Below, piece by piece: positions 40,862 to 49,617 of a DNA stretch of 61,936 bases. How positions within the stretch are numbered: position 1 is the stretch's first letter; the number at the start of each line of letters is the position of its first letter. The notes below the pieces were generated by a model. That model saw only the letters and a list, made by a program, of their open reading frames with translations, was not told where the DNA came from and made no database searches. The stretch is from Pseudomonas californiensis (GTDB lineage: Bacteria > Pseudomonadota > Gammaproteobacteria > Pseudomonadales > Pseudomonadaceae): contig NZ_JAGTPK010000031.1 of assembly GCF_021147775.1 (NCBI RefSeq), forward strand, positions 1-61,936, in the 5' to 3' direction. A program made the translations under genes and the position numbers.

Positions 40862-42154
40862 ATGTTTGGTCAAGGTCGTACGCTAATCATCATCATGCTG
40901 TTCCTGGCAGGCGTGATCAACTACCTGGATCGCTCGGCATTGTCCGTTGCGGCTCCATTCATCCAGAAAGACTTCGGTCTGACGACGGGTGAGATGGGCA
41001 TGATCTTCAGTAGTTTTTTTGTCGGCTATGCAGTGTTCAACTTTGTCGGCGGCTGGGCTGCGGACCGTTACGGTGCGAAAACCACCTTGCTGCTGGCGAT
41101 GGTGCTGTGGTCGTTGTTCAGCGGCCTTACGGTGCTGACAGTAGGTTTCGCCTCACTGGTGTTCATCCGCATTCTGTTTGGCATGGGTGAAGGGCCGTTG
41201 AGCGTCACCACCAGCAAAATGGTCAACAACTGGTACACCCCCAAGCAACGCGCGCGAGCGCTGGGTACATCGATGTCCGGTACACCATTGGGCGGCGCGA
41301 TTTCCGGGCCGGTGGTGGGCTTTATCGCAATCAGTTACGGCTGGAAGATTTCATTCATCATCATCATGGTGATGGGCCTGGTCTGGGCATTGGTGTGGTT
41401 CAAGTTCGTCAAGGACAAACCTGAAGGCAAGGTTGCCCAGGACATTCAGCGGGCCGAAGGCAAGAGTGAAATGGCGGCGCTGCCCGTTCACCCGTTGCGT
41501 TACTACCTCAAGCAACCGACGGTGTTGTTTACCGCCCTGGCGTTCTTCTCCTACAACTACACACTGTTTTTCTTTCTGACCTGGTTTCCCAGCTACCTGA
41601 CGATGGCCCATGGCCTGAATGTCAAAGACATGAGCATCGCCACGGTTATTCCCTGGCTTCTGGGTTTCCTCGGGCTGGCCCTGGGCGGCTTCATTTCCGA
41701 CTTCGTGTTCAAGAAAACCGGGCGGATGATGTTTTCTCGCAAGGTGGTGCTGGTGACGTGCCTGTTGCTCTGCGCCGCGTGTATCGCCTTCGCCGGGGTG
41801 GTCAAGACGCTGTATCCGGCGGTCATCCTCGTCGCCTTTGCCGTGTTCTTCCTGTACCTCACCGGTGCCATCTACTGGGCGATTATCCAGGACACCGTAC
41901 CGGCTGCACGGGTGGGGGGTGTCAGTGGTTTCATGCATTTTCTGGCTAACACTTCGGGGATCATCGGTCCGACCCTGACCGGTTTCCTGGTGCAATTCAG
42001 CGGTTCGTTCACCAGCGCGTTTCTGCTGGCAGGGTTGCTGACTGTAATCGGCGCCGTGTGCGTTGCACGCTATGTCAAACCTCTGTCGGCGGCAGACACC
42101 GGTAACCTGCGCGAATCAAGCCCGCAGCCCGGTTCAGCCTTGAACCAGCGCTGA
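40862..42154 (+). CDS. MFS transporter, anion:cation symporter (hexuronate/aldonate) family
   Basis: A 430-residue major facilitator protein with 12 hydrophobic segments. NYLDRSALSVAAPFI near the start and GWAADRYGAKTTLL (the DR-x-G loop) are typical of the ACS family (ExuT, GudP, DgoT). GGGAGG precedes the ATG at 40862. In this operon it should import a hexuronate or aldonate such as D-glucuronate, D-mannonate or L-gulonate. Confidence 0.9.
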   Translation: MFGQGRTLIIIMLFLAGVINYLDRSALSVAAPFIQKDFGLTTGEMGMIFSSFFVGYAVFNFVGGWAADRYGAKTTLLLAMVLWSLFSGLTVLTVGFASLVFIRILFGMGEGPLSVTTSKMVNNWYTPKQRARALGTSMSGTPLGGAISGPVVGFIAISYGWKISFIIIMVMGLVWALVWFKFVKDKPEGKVAQDIQRAEGKSEMAALPVHPLRYYLKQPTVLFTALAFFSYNYTLFFFLTWFPSYLTMAHGLNVKDMSIATVIPWLLGFLGLALGGFISDFVFKKTGRMMFSRKVVLVTCLLLCAACIAFAGVVKTLYPAVILVAFAVFFLYLTGAIYWAIIQDTVPAARVGGVSGFMHFLANTSGIIGPTLTGFLVQFSGSFTSAFLLAGLLTVIGAVCVARYVKPLSAADTGNLRESSPQPGSALNQR

Positions 42155-42181
42155 CCCGCCATTAACACAAGGAGCGTATCG

Positions 42182-43639
42182 ATGCCTGTTTTGAAACGTG
42201 AGCCTTCCACCGGTCCTGCCCCTGAAGTCGGTATCGTGCATCTGGGTCTGGGAGCATTTCATCGTGCCCACCAGGCGGTTTACCTGCAACGCCACCTCAA
42301 CCGCCATGGGCAGAGTGACTGGGGGTTGTGCAGTGCCAACCTGCGCTCGAATCGCACATTGGTGGATCAGTTGCGCGCGCAGGATGGCCACTACCATGTG
42401 GCCGAGTATCGCGACAGCGAGCAGGTAACGCTGCGCGAGATCACTGTAGTGCGACAGGTCTTGTTCGTCGGCGACGGCGGCCATGAGCTCGAATTGCTGT
42501 TGCAGCGCATGGCCGCGCCGCAGACGCGCATTGTCACCCTGACCGTCACCGAAAAAGGTTACTGCCTGAGCCCGGCCACCGGACAGCTGCGCAGGGAGGA
42601 CCCGGCGATTGCCCATGATATTGCTCATCCGCAAACGCCTCGCACGGCACCCGGGATCGTCCTCGAAGCCTTGCGCCGTCGCCATGCCGCAGGCATTGCG
42701 CCCTTCACGGTGCTGTGCTGCGACAACATGCCGGACAACGGCCAGCGCACTTGCCAGGCCGTGAGCGCACTGGCGACACTGCAGGACGAAGGGTTGACGC
42801 AGTGGGTCAACGAGCGAGTGGCGTTTCCGGGCTGCATGGTGGATCGGATCGTGCCCGCCATGACTGACGAGTCGTTCAATCGGCTGGAGCAGCAACTGGA
42901 CTGCCGCGACCCTGCGGCTGTGGTCTGTGAAAGTTTCAGCCAGTGGGTGATCGAAGATCACTTTCCGCTCGGACGCCCGGACTGGGAGGCGGAGGGCGTG
43001 CAGATGGTGGCGGACGTGCGTCCGTTCGAAACGATGAAGCTGCGCATGCTCAACGGCAGTCATTCGTTGTTGGCTTACGTGGGGCTGTTGATCGGCCACC
43101 ACTCGGTTTTCGATGCCATCAACGATACGAGTCTGGCTGACTTCATCGAGCGCTACATGACCCAGGAGGCCGCGCCGACCCTGGATATGCCGGCAGGTAT
43201 CGACCTTGCGCTGTACGCCCACGACCTCGAGGCGCGCTTTGCCAATGACAGCCTGCAACACCGTTTGCGCCAGATCGCCATGGACGGGTCGCAGAAACTG
43301 CCACAGCGCTGGTTGCTCGGTGCGCAGCAGTTGCTCGACGAGGGACGCGGCATTGCCTGTACGGCGCTGGGTGTTGCCGCCTGGATTCACTATTGCACGC
43401 AGCCGTTGCCCGGCGATCCGACGCACTCGATTGACGACCCCCTGAGCGCAACCTTCGCCGATCTCGCGGGACGGTTCGAAGGTGCATCCCTGGTGGATGC
43501 CTTTCTTGATCTGAACGAGGTTTTCCCGAAGGCATTGTCCGGTCATGCGGGTTTTCGCAATGCCGTGCAAGGCGCCTATGGCGCGTTGGTCCGCGATGGC
43601 ATAGGCAGTCTTTTGCGCACTTTTGCGGTACACCACTGA
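42182..43639 (+). CDS. uxuB: Mannitol dehydrogenase-family oxidoreductase, fructuronate reductase-like
   Basis: A 485-residue polyol-specific long-chain dehydrogenase: VHLGLGAFHRAHQ (dinucleotide site) at about 20-32, and the catalytic Lys-Asn-His motif in ETMKLRMLNGSHSLLAY near 285-300. The family includes mannitol dehydrogenase, UxuB and UxaB. Next to uxuA, fructuronate reductase (D-fructuronate to D-mannonate) is the likely activity. Cotranscribed: 28 bp after the MFS gene and 19 bp before uxuA. Confidence 0.9.
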   Translation: MPVLKREPSTGPAPEVGIVHLGLGAFHRAHQAVYLQRHLNRHGQSDWGLCSANLRSNRTLVDQLRAQDGHYHVAEYRDSEQVTLREITVVRQVLFVGDGGHELELLLQRMAAPQTRIVTLTVTEKGYCLSPATGQLRREDPAIAHDIAHPQTPRTAPGIVLEALRRRHAAGIAPFTVLCCDNMPDNGQRTCQAVSALATLQDEGLTQWVNERVAFPGCMVDRIVPAMTDESFNRLEQQLDCRDPAAVVCESFSQWVIEDHFPLGRPDWEAEGVQMVADVRPFETMKLRMLNGSHSLLAYVGLLIGHHSVFDAINDTSLADFIERYMTQEAAPTLDMPAGIDLALYAHDLEARFANDSLQHRLRQIAMDGSQKLPQRWLLGAQQLLDEGRGIACTALGVAAWIHYCTQPLPGDPTHSIDDPLSATFADLAGRFEGASLVDAFLDLNEVFPKALSGHAGFRNAVQGAYGALVRDGIGSLLRTFAVHH

Positions 43640-43657
43640 CACGACAGGAGAAAACAA

Positions 43658-44833
43658 ATGGAACAGACATGGCGCTGGTTTGGCCCCAAAGACCCGATCT
43701 CCCTGGCAGACGTACGCCAGACCGGTGCGACCGGTATCGTCACTGCGCTTCACGAGATTCCCAATGGCGATGTCTGGCCGGTAGAGGCCATCGCGGCGCG
43801 CAAGCAACTGATCGAGGCCTCGGGCTTGAGCTGGTCGGTGGTGGAAAGCATCCCGGTGCACGAGGACATCAAGCGCGGCTGCGGACGGCGTGACGAGTAC
43901 ATTGCCAACTACCAGCAAAGCGTGCGTAATCTGGCGAGCTGCGGCATCGATATCGTGTGCTACAACTTCATGCCTGTACTGGACTGGACCCGCACTGACC
44001 TGGCCTGGGAATTGGCGGATGGCGGTTGGGCGCTGCGTTTTGATCAAACCGCGTTTGCCGCGTTCGACCTGTTCATTCTCAAGCGCCCGCAGGCAGAGGC
44101 CGAGTACAGCGCCGAGGACATTCAGCACGCCAAAGCCTACTTCGAGCAGCTCACGCCCGCCCAGAGCGAAACCCTGGTCAATACCTTGATTGCCGGTTTA
44201 CCCGGCGCAGAGGAGCACTACAGCCTGGACGACTTCCGGGCCTTGTTGCGCACCTACGCAGACATCGACGAAGCCCGGCTGCGTGAACACTTGGGGTATT
44301 TTCTGCGCGCGGTGGTGCCGGTTGCAGAGGAAGTGGGCGTGCGCATGGCTATTCACCCGGACGATCCACCCCGGGCGCTGCTCGGTTTGCCGCGTATCCT
44401 GTCCACCGCTGAAGACGCTCAATGGTTGCTGGACGCAGCCCCAAGCCCGGCCAATGGCCTGACGTTCTGCACCGGGTCCTACGGCGTACGTGAAGACAAC
44501 GATCTGGTAGCGATGGCCAAGCACTTTGCGCCGTTCATCTACTTCACGCACCTGCGTTCAACCCGGCGTGAAGCCGACCCGCGCAGCTTCCACGAAGCCC
44601 ACCATCTGGACGGCGACGTCGACATGGTCGGGGTCATCGGGGCGTTGGTGGCAGAGGAGCGCAGACGTGAGCGAGAAGGGGGACCGCGCCTGCCGCTGCG
44701 CCCGGACCATGGGCACCAGCTGCTTGACGACCAGCACCGTAAAAGCAATCCCGGCTATTCGTTGTTCGGTCGCCTCAAGGGCCTGGCAGAAATCCGCGGT
44801 GTCGAATTGGCGGTGCGTCAACAGTTGGGCTGA
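43658..44833 (+). CDS. uxuA: Mannonate dehydratase, UxuA
   Basis: A 391-residue xylose-isomerase-like TIM barrel typical of UxuA: MEQTWRWFGPKDPISLADVRQ start, SGLSWSVVESIPVHEDIK, CYNFMPVLDWTRTD, RMAIHPDDPP (metal His) and LRPDHGHQL at the end. It converts D-mannonate to KDG with Mn2+/Fe2+. It ends the operon; a hairpin follows before the convergent regulator gene. It is unrelated in fold class to the ManD enzyme upstream. Confidence 0.95.
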   Translation: MEQTWRWFGPKDPISLADVRQTGATGIVTALHEIPNGDVWPVEAIAARKQLIEASGLSWSVVESIPVHEDIKRGCGRRDEYIANYQQSVRNLASCGIDIVCYNFMPVLDWTRTDLAWELADGGWALRFDQTAFAAFDLFILKRPQAEAEYSAEDIQHAKAYFEQLTPAQSETLVNTLIAGLPGAEEHYSLDDFRALLRTYADIDEARLREHLGYFLRAVVPVAEEVGVRMAIHPDDPPRALLGLPRILSTAEDAQWLLDAAPSPANGLTFCTGSYGVREDNDLVAMAKHFAPFIYFTHLRSTRREADPRSFHEAHHLDGDVDMVGVIGALVAEERRREREGGPRLPLRPDHGHQLLDDQHRKSNPGYSLFGRLKGLAEIRGVELAVRQQLG

Positions 44834-44847
44834 TGTTTGAAGACTGG

Positions 44848-44881
44848 GCAAGTAGCGGCGGATAACCCGTTTGCTACTTGC
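44848..44881. terminator. Hairpin between convergent uxuA and FadR-type gene
   Basis: GCAAGTAGC / GCTACTTGC, a perfect 9-bp inverted repeat with a 16-base loop, extended by GGGCA / TGCCC-like bases. There is no clear T run. It overlaps the last codons of the minus-strand gene. Confidence 0.45.
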
Positions 44882-45617
44882 GCTGCCCAAGGGCCGGGAT
44901 TTCTTCTGGCTCCAGCGCTTTCAGCCAACGTTTTTCCGAACGGCTCAAATGCTGGCGCATCGCGGTTTGTGCGCCGATAAGGTCCTTGTTGGCCACGGCG
45001 TGAAGTATCGCTTCATGCTCGATGACTGCGGCCTCCCAGGTCGAAGCGTTCTCCGAGTGTTTGCTGAGGTGAGCCGAAATCGGGTCGTGTCGTTCATCAA
45101 AGAGCCCGGTGATGATCCGGACCAGGGCGCAGTTGCCACTCATTTTAGCCAGGCGATGGTGAAACCTGCGGTCATCCTCCAGCGGCGGCAAGCCTTTTGC
45201 GAGGGCGGCGCGCATCGCATCAATGCACTCTTGAAGATAGCGATAGTCGCTTTTTTTACCATGCAGACAGGCCAGGGATACCGACTCACCTTCGATCAAG
45301 GCGCGGGCTTGCATCAGTTCCGAGGGGCTTTCGCCCAGAGTTACCGTGTGGTTCTTCCCGTCGCTGGCCATGGCCCGCACGTACACGCCCGAGCCCATCC
45401 TGATTTCAACACCGCCTTCTATCTCCAGGGCAATAAGTGCCTCGCGAAGCGAGGGCCTGGAAACACCGAGCAATTGCGTCAAATCGCGCTCCGGGGGAAG
45501 CCTGGAGCCGGGCTTGAAGTCACCCTTCGAAATGTAATCGCGAAGTTGATCGGCGATTTTCTGGTACGGCTTGCGCTCGGTGGTGTGTGTCGGTGAGGCC
45601 ATGGGTAACGGGTCCAT
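44874..45617 (-). CDS. GntR/FadR-subfamily regulator of hexuronate genes
   Basis: About 247 residues. GntR winged HTH (KIADQLRDYISKGDFKPG and LGVSRPSLREALIALEIEG), then an all-helical FadR-type ligand domain with metal-binding residues (RRFHHRLAK, HEAILHAV). ExuR/UxuR belong here. It is the last gene of the dehydrogenase-uxaA operon, and twin ATTGG-N5-CCAAT sites in front of that operon are its probable target. Start is uncertain: ATG 45617 (used), ATG 45602 or GTG 45641. Confidence 0.87.
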   Translation of the reverse strand: MDPLPMASPTHTTERKPYQKIADQLRDYISKGDFKPGSRLPPERDLTQLLGVSRPSLREALIALEIEGGVEIRMGSGVYVRAMASDGKNHTVTLGESPSELMQARALIEGESVSLACLHGKKSDYRYLQECIDAMRAALAKGLPPLEDDRRFHHRLAKMSGNCALVRIITGLFDERHDPISAHLSKHSENASTWEAAVIEHEAILHAVANKDLIGAQTAMRQHLSRSEKRWLKALEPEEIPALGQRK

Positions 45618-45665
45618 CGGATAGTCCGCGAAGGCTACCACAGCCGTATCGAGCGGCTATGCGTT

Positions 45666-47192
45666 TCACATCACCGCGCCTATCTGCCACGGCACGAACT
45701 CGTTGTCACCCAAGCCGTTTTCTTCACTGCATGTGCGTCGTCCGGAAGCGGCGTCCAGCATCAGTCGGAACAGTCGTTCACCTGATTCAGCCACTGACTC
45801 TACGCCGTCGACGATACCTCCGGCGTTGAAGTCCATATCCAGCTCCATGCGCTGGAACAGACGGGTGTTGGTGGCGATCTTCAAGGATGGCGTGGGCTTG
45901 CACCCGTAGGTCGAGCCACGACCTGTGGTAAAGCAGATGAGATTTGCACCTCCGGCAACCTGTCCCGTGGCCGACACGGGGTCGTAGCCAGGCGTGTCCA
46001 TGAACACCAGTCCCTGGGTGTCGACAGTTTCAGCGTAGCGATAGACACCCATCAGCCCGGTGGTCCCGGCTTTGGCGACAGCGCCAAGGGACTTTTCCAG
46101 AATGGTGGTGATGCCGCCGGCCTTGTTGCCCGGCGAGGGATTGTTGTTCATGTCTCCGTCGTTGTGACGCACATAAGTTTCCCACCAGCGGATACGCGCC
46201 ATCAACTTCGCCGAAACTTCAGCTGACGCGGCGCGTGCCGTCAACAGGTGTTCAGCACCGTAGATTTCTGGCGTTTCTGAAAGAATTGCGCTGCCGCCAT
46301 GCTTCACCAGCAGGTCTACCGCAGCCCCGAGTGCCGGGTTCGCGGTGATGCCGGAGTAACCGTCCGAGCCGCCGCATTGCAACCCCACGCTCAGATGGCT
46401 GGCTGAAACGGTTCTGCGCCGGAAACTGTTGATGACGGGCAGCATGTCTTCGATATGTGCGATGCCTCGCTGTACCGCTTCGCGAGTACCGCCGGCTTCC
46501 TGAATGACCAGGCTGGCCTTGAGCACGGCGGGGCGGTCGCCGAGTTCATTCATCAGAGGCGTCAGTTGGTTGACCTCGCAGCCCAGGCCGATCAACAGCA
46601 CACCGGCGAAGTTGGCGTGATTCGCGTAGCCGCGCAAGGTCCGTTTGAGGATCTCGATGCCTTCACCCTGGGCTCCCATGCCACAGCCGCTGCCATGGGT
46701 GATGGCGACCACTCCGTCGACATGGGGAAAGTCTCTCAGACGCTCGGAAGAGAAGGCGTTGGCGATGTGTTTGCAGACGGTTGCGGAGCAGTTGACGCTG
46801 GAAATGACCCCGATGTAATTGCGTGTTCCGCCCCGTCCGTCCTCGCGGACAAACCCTTCGAAGGTTACGGGTTCCGGGCTGAGCACAGTGGGCGTGTAAA
46901 CGTTGTGAACCGTGTGCTTGGAGCTGGTCGGGGGCATGTCCAGGTTGTGTACGTGGACGTAATCGCCCGGTTCGATGCTCTGTGTCGCCACACCTATGGT
47001 CTGACCGTACTTGAGAACCTGTTGACCCGCCGTTACCGCGCGCAGGGCGATCTTGTGCCCGGACGGAATCTGCTGCTTGGCAACCAGCGTAATGCCGTCG
47101 GCGCTGAGGCGCTGTCCTGCGGCAATATCGTCTCGGGCCACGGCGACATCGTCACCGGGTGTCAAGACCAGCAAAGTTTGCGCATCGCTCAT
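45666..47192 (-). CDS. uxaA: Altronate dehydratase-type enzyme (UxaA/GarD family)
   Basis: A 508-residue full-length UxaA: N-terminal SAF domain (1-95; DDVAVARDDIAAGQ, GDYVHVHN) and a large C-terminal part with YIGVISSVNCSATVCKHIA, THGSGCGM, GLQCGGSDGYSGITANP, NPSPGNKAGGITTI and GGANLICFTTGRGSTYGCKP. Altronate dehydratase makes KDG from D-altronate; the related GarD acts on galactarate. The neighbour dehydrogenase and FadR-type regulator favour the hexuronate side. AGGAGA precedes the ATG at 47192; the upstream gene ends 10 bp before. Confidence 0.92.
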   Translation of the reverse strand: MSDAQTLLVLTPGDDVAVARDDIAAGQRLSADGITLVAKQQIPSGHKIALRAVTAGQQVLKYGQTIGVATQSIEPGDYVHVHNLDMPPTSSKHTVHNVYTPTVLSPEPVTFEGFVREDGRGGTRNYIGVISSVNCSATVCKHIANAFSSERLRDFPHVDGVVAITHGSGCGMGAQGEGIEILKRTLRGYANHANFAGVLLIGLGCEVNQLTPLMNELGDRPAVLKASLVIQEAGGTREAVQRGIAHIEDMLPVINSFRRRTVSASHLSVGLQCGGSDGYSGITANPALGAAVDLLVKHGGSAILSETPEIYGAEHLLTARAASAEVSAKLMARIRWWETYVRHNDGDMNNNPSPGNKAGGITTILEKSLGAVAKAGTTGLMGVYRYAETVDTQGLVFMDTPGYDPVSATGQVAGGANLICFTTGRGSTYGCKPTPSLKIATNTRLFQRMELDMDFNAGGIVDGVESVAESGERLFRLMLDAASGRRTCSEENGLGDNEFVPWQIGAVM

Positions 47193-47202
47193 GACGCTTC
47201 TC

Positions 47203-48213
47203 CTAACATTCGATGATTGCCTTGACGACGCCTTGTTTCGGGTCGAGCAAGGTGGTGAACGAGCGGGCAACATCGCTGAGCGTCAGGCGGTGGGTATTGA
47301 GCGCAGCGTCCGGAATCAATCCGTTGCGCAAGCACTCTTCGACAAAACGGAAGTCTTCTTTTGTGGCGTTACGGCTCCCCATCAAGGTGGCTTCCCGCTT
47401 GTGAAACTCAGGGTCGGAGAAGGTGATGGAGTCCCTGACCACCGAAATCATCACATAGGTCCCGCCATGCGCGATGAACTCGAACCCGCGCTCCATGGCG
47501 CGGGCATTGCCGGTGGCATCAAACACCACGTCGAAAAAATCACCGTCCGTGAGCTCCGCCAGCCTCTCCTTGTCGGCTTCGCCGATTTTCACCGCCGCAT
47601 GAATCTTCAGGTGTTCCTTACAGAACGACAGGCGATCGTCACGGGTATCCAGAACGGTGACTTTCGCTCCTCGCAGGCTGGCGAAAATCGCTGCTGCCAT
47701 GCCGATCGGGCCTGTGCCGACCACGAGCGCATGTTGATTCGCCTGGATATTCGAACGGCGCACCGCGTGAGCACCGATTGATAGAAATTCGATCATCGCG
47801 GCCTGATCAAGGGACACACCCACTGCCTTGTGCACGAACTCATGGGGAATGCTCAGGTATTCGGTAAAGGCACCGTCGCAGTGAACGCCCAACACGCGAA
47901 TACGGGTGCAGCAGTTGGTCTTGCCCTGGCGGCAAGCAATGCAGGTCCCACAGGAAAGATAGGGCATCACGTAGACGACATCACCAATGTTCAGGTCGCT
48001 GGCACTGTCGGTTTCTTCTACAAGCCCGGAGAACTCATGGCCCATCACGCGCGGGTATTCAAGGTAGGGCTGATTGCCGGTGAAAATATGCAGGTCGGTG
48101 CCGCAAACCCCGACACGCTTGATACGGATGAGGACTTCTCCCGCCATTCGTACAGGTTTTTCAGTCTCGACGGCGGTTAAAGAACCAGGTTCGTCACAGA
48201 TGACAGTCAGCAT
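47203..48213 (-). CDS. Zn-dependent alcohol dehydrogenase (probable aldonate 5-dehydrogenase)
   Basis: A 336-residue medium-chain zinc dehydrogenase: CGTDLH and GHEFSGLVEE catalytic ligands, SCGTCIACRQGKTNCC structural zinc, GTGPIGMAAAIFA NAD site. AAGGAG lies upstream of the ATG at 48213. It is first in the operon with uxaA. An L-galactonate (or L-gulonate-type) 5-dehydrogenase would give tagaturonate, one reduction away from altronate, the UxaA substrate. The reducing enzyme could be UxuB-like or lie elsewhere. About a third of its residues match the RspB-like protein by eye. Confidence 0.85.
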   Translation of the reverse strand: MLTVICDEPGSLTAVETEKPVRMAGEVLIRIKRVGVCGTDLHIFTGNQPYLEYPRVMGHEFSGLVEETDSASDLNIGDVVYVMPYLSCGTCIACRQGKTNCCTRIRVLGVHCDGAFTEYLSIPHEFVHKAVGVSLDQAAMIEFLSIGAHAVRRSNIQANQHALVVGTGPIGMAAAIFASLRGAKVTVLDTRDDRLSFCKEHLKIHAAVKIGEADKERLAELTDGDFFDVVFDATGNARAMERGFEFIAHGGTYVMISVVRDSITFSDPEFHKREATLMGSRNATKEDFRFVEECLRNGLIPDAALNTHRLTLSDVARSFTTLLDPKQGVVKAIIEC

Positions 48214-48383
48214 GTTGAGGCTCCTTGGCGGGGGCGCGGGCGACGGACGTCGACAAGTGGAAGAGGGCACCGAGCGCCCGGCTGGCGGGGAAATTTACTC
48301 ATTCTGATGATCTCTTTTTGTTTTAGGCGGACAGGTGCCCGCTCGGTTGATCGTTGCCCGAAAAGCTACGCACCGAGCGCAAT

Positions 48384-48398
48384 ATTGGAAAGACCAAT
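48384..48398. promoter_or_regulatory. FadR-type operator, site 1
   Basis: ATTGG-AAAGA-CCAAT, perfect 5-bp arms, 170 bp upstream of the dehydrogenase start. The E. coli UxuR/ExuR consensus centres on TTGGT..ACCAA, which this resembles. Confidence 0.6.
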
Positions 48399-48412
48399 TT
48401 ATATAAAAATAG

Positions 48413-48427
48413 ATTGGACTGACCAAT
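48413..48427. promoter_or_regulatory. FadR-type operator, site 2
   Basis: ATTGG-ACTGA-CCAAT: same arms and spacer length as site 1, 29 bp apart centre to centre, with the AT-rich TTTATATAAAAAT between them that could hold the promoter -10. Confidence 0.6.
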
Positions 48428-48603
48428 GTGAGTTTCTGGAAGCCGCTTTTGCTTTCAGACCACCGAGCATGAGGTGAGGGGGCAAGCAGGCAAGGGAGAG
48501 TGGTTTTCTGCTTTTCAGCTGCGCTTGCTGAGGGGGCTGGATTTTCGAGCCCGTTTCACGGCCTGGCGCGGGTCCCTGAATGCTGACACATGTTCAGCCA
48601 TGT

Positions 48604-48626
48604 CCGGGCCCGCGACACGAGCCCGG
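48604..48626 (-). terminator. Hairpin after LysR gene
   Basis: CCGGGCCCG / CGAGCCCGG, a GC-rich 9-bp stem (one mismatch) 14 bp after the LysR stop. No strong T run. The remaining bases from 48428 to 48603 hold no recognisable gene. Confidence 0.45.
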
Positions 48627-48639
48627 CGAAGTACACGCT

Positions 48640-49515
48640 TTAGCCCGTCAAGACCAGTGACATGTCCGGGTACCTGGCGCAGATGAAATCGACGAACGCA
48701 CGAACCTTGGGCGCCGCGAGGCGCCTGGAGGTGTGCAGCACCCAGAGCGCGGGCTCTGCTCCCAGCACCGCACCCCACTGAACCAGTTCGCCACGCGCCA
48801 ACTGATTCCAGGCGATGGATTGCGGAATGAGGGCCGCTCCACCGCCTGCGATAGCGGCATCGCGGACCATCAGCAGCGAGGAGAACTGCATTTTCGGGAT
48901 CGGTTCGACGATCAGCTTGCCCCCATCAAGATTCCACCGGGTGGGCTGAAAGGTCGACGTGACGATACTCGGGACGGGCCGGATCGCGCCGGGCAGGGGC
49001 CTGGGTATTTCAGGCGCAGCCACCACGACCAGGCGGTCCTTGGCAAAACAGCGTCCGACCAGGTTGCTGTCCGGGCCGGGGTTCATTCGGATGGCGATGT
49101 CGAACTTTTCCTCCACCAGATCCACCATGCGATCTTCCGCGACGACTTCAATCACAACGTCCGGGTAGGCGATACAGAACTCAGCCCCGATTCGGCCCAT
49201 CGCCAGTTGGGAGAACAACACCGGGGCCGCGACGCGCAAGCGTCCTCGAGGCGCCGAAACGCCCTCGCGAGCGGTTGTCATCGCTTCCGCGACCTCACTC
49301 AGCGGGCCCTCGGTTCGAGACATCAGGAGTTCGCCAGCCTCGGTGAGCTTCAAACCGCGAGCGCTGCGTTCGATCAGCCGGACGCCCAGTTGTTCTTCAA
49401 GGTCGGCAATCCGGCGCGACAAGGTGGCCTTGGACACACCGCTCGCACGGCTTGCCTTCCCCAGGCCTTCATTGGAGGCGACGAGGATAAAGTCGATCAG
49501 CGCGTTCAGGTTCAT
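48640..49515 (-). CDS. LysR-family regulator of the quinone/redox cluster
   Basis: A 291-residue LTTR with HTH in GLGKASRASGVSKATLSRR and linker EEQLGVRLIERSARGLKLT; the C-terminal half has FDIAIRMNPGPDSNLVGR as in the CrgA-like subgroup. ATG at 49515 (GGAA upstream) is the start; a long frame open further upstream to 50217 runs antisense through the quinone oxidoreductase gene and is not coding. It is divergent from that gene by 102 bp and probably controls the four-gene run to 52942. Confidence 0.88.
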   Translation of the reverse strand: MNLNALIDFILVASNEGLGKASRASGVSKATLSRRIADLEEQLGVRLIERSARGLKLTEAGELLMSRTEGPLSEVAEAMTTAREGVSAPRGRLRVAAPVLFSQLAMGRIGAEFCIAYPDVVIEVVAEDRMVDLVEEKFDIAIRMNPGPDSNLVGRCFAKDRLVVVAAPEIPRPLPGAIRPVPSIVTSTFQPTRWNLDGGKLIVEPIPKMQFSSLLMVRDAAIAGGGAALIPQSIAWNQLARGELVQWGAVLGAEPALWVLHTSRRLAAPKVRAFVDFICARYPDMSLVLTG

Positions 49516-49617
49516 GGTGTTCCATTTTTGAAACGATGTGTCTGGATTTTGGAGTCTTCGTTTTTTATCTGCAACAGAATACTTTCTCGTCATCGACACT
49601 TGATCCGAGGCACTCCG

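Noticed and set aside
42134..44128. 664-codon open frame antisense to uxuB and uxuA
   Set aside because: It spans two real genes on the opposite strand and has the amino-acid make-up of a mirror frame (His, Arg, Gln rich).
48733..49617. N-terminal extension of the quinone oxidoreductase frame antisense to the LysR gene
   Set aside because: Extension lies over a clear LysR gene; the oxidoreductase has its own ribosome site and start at 49618.
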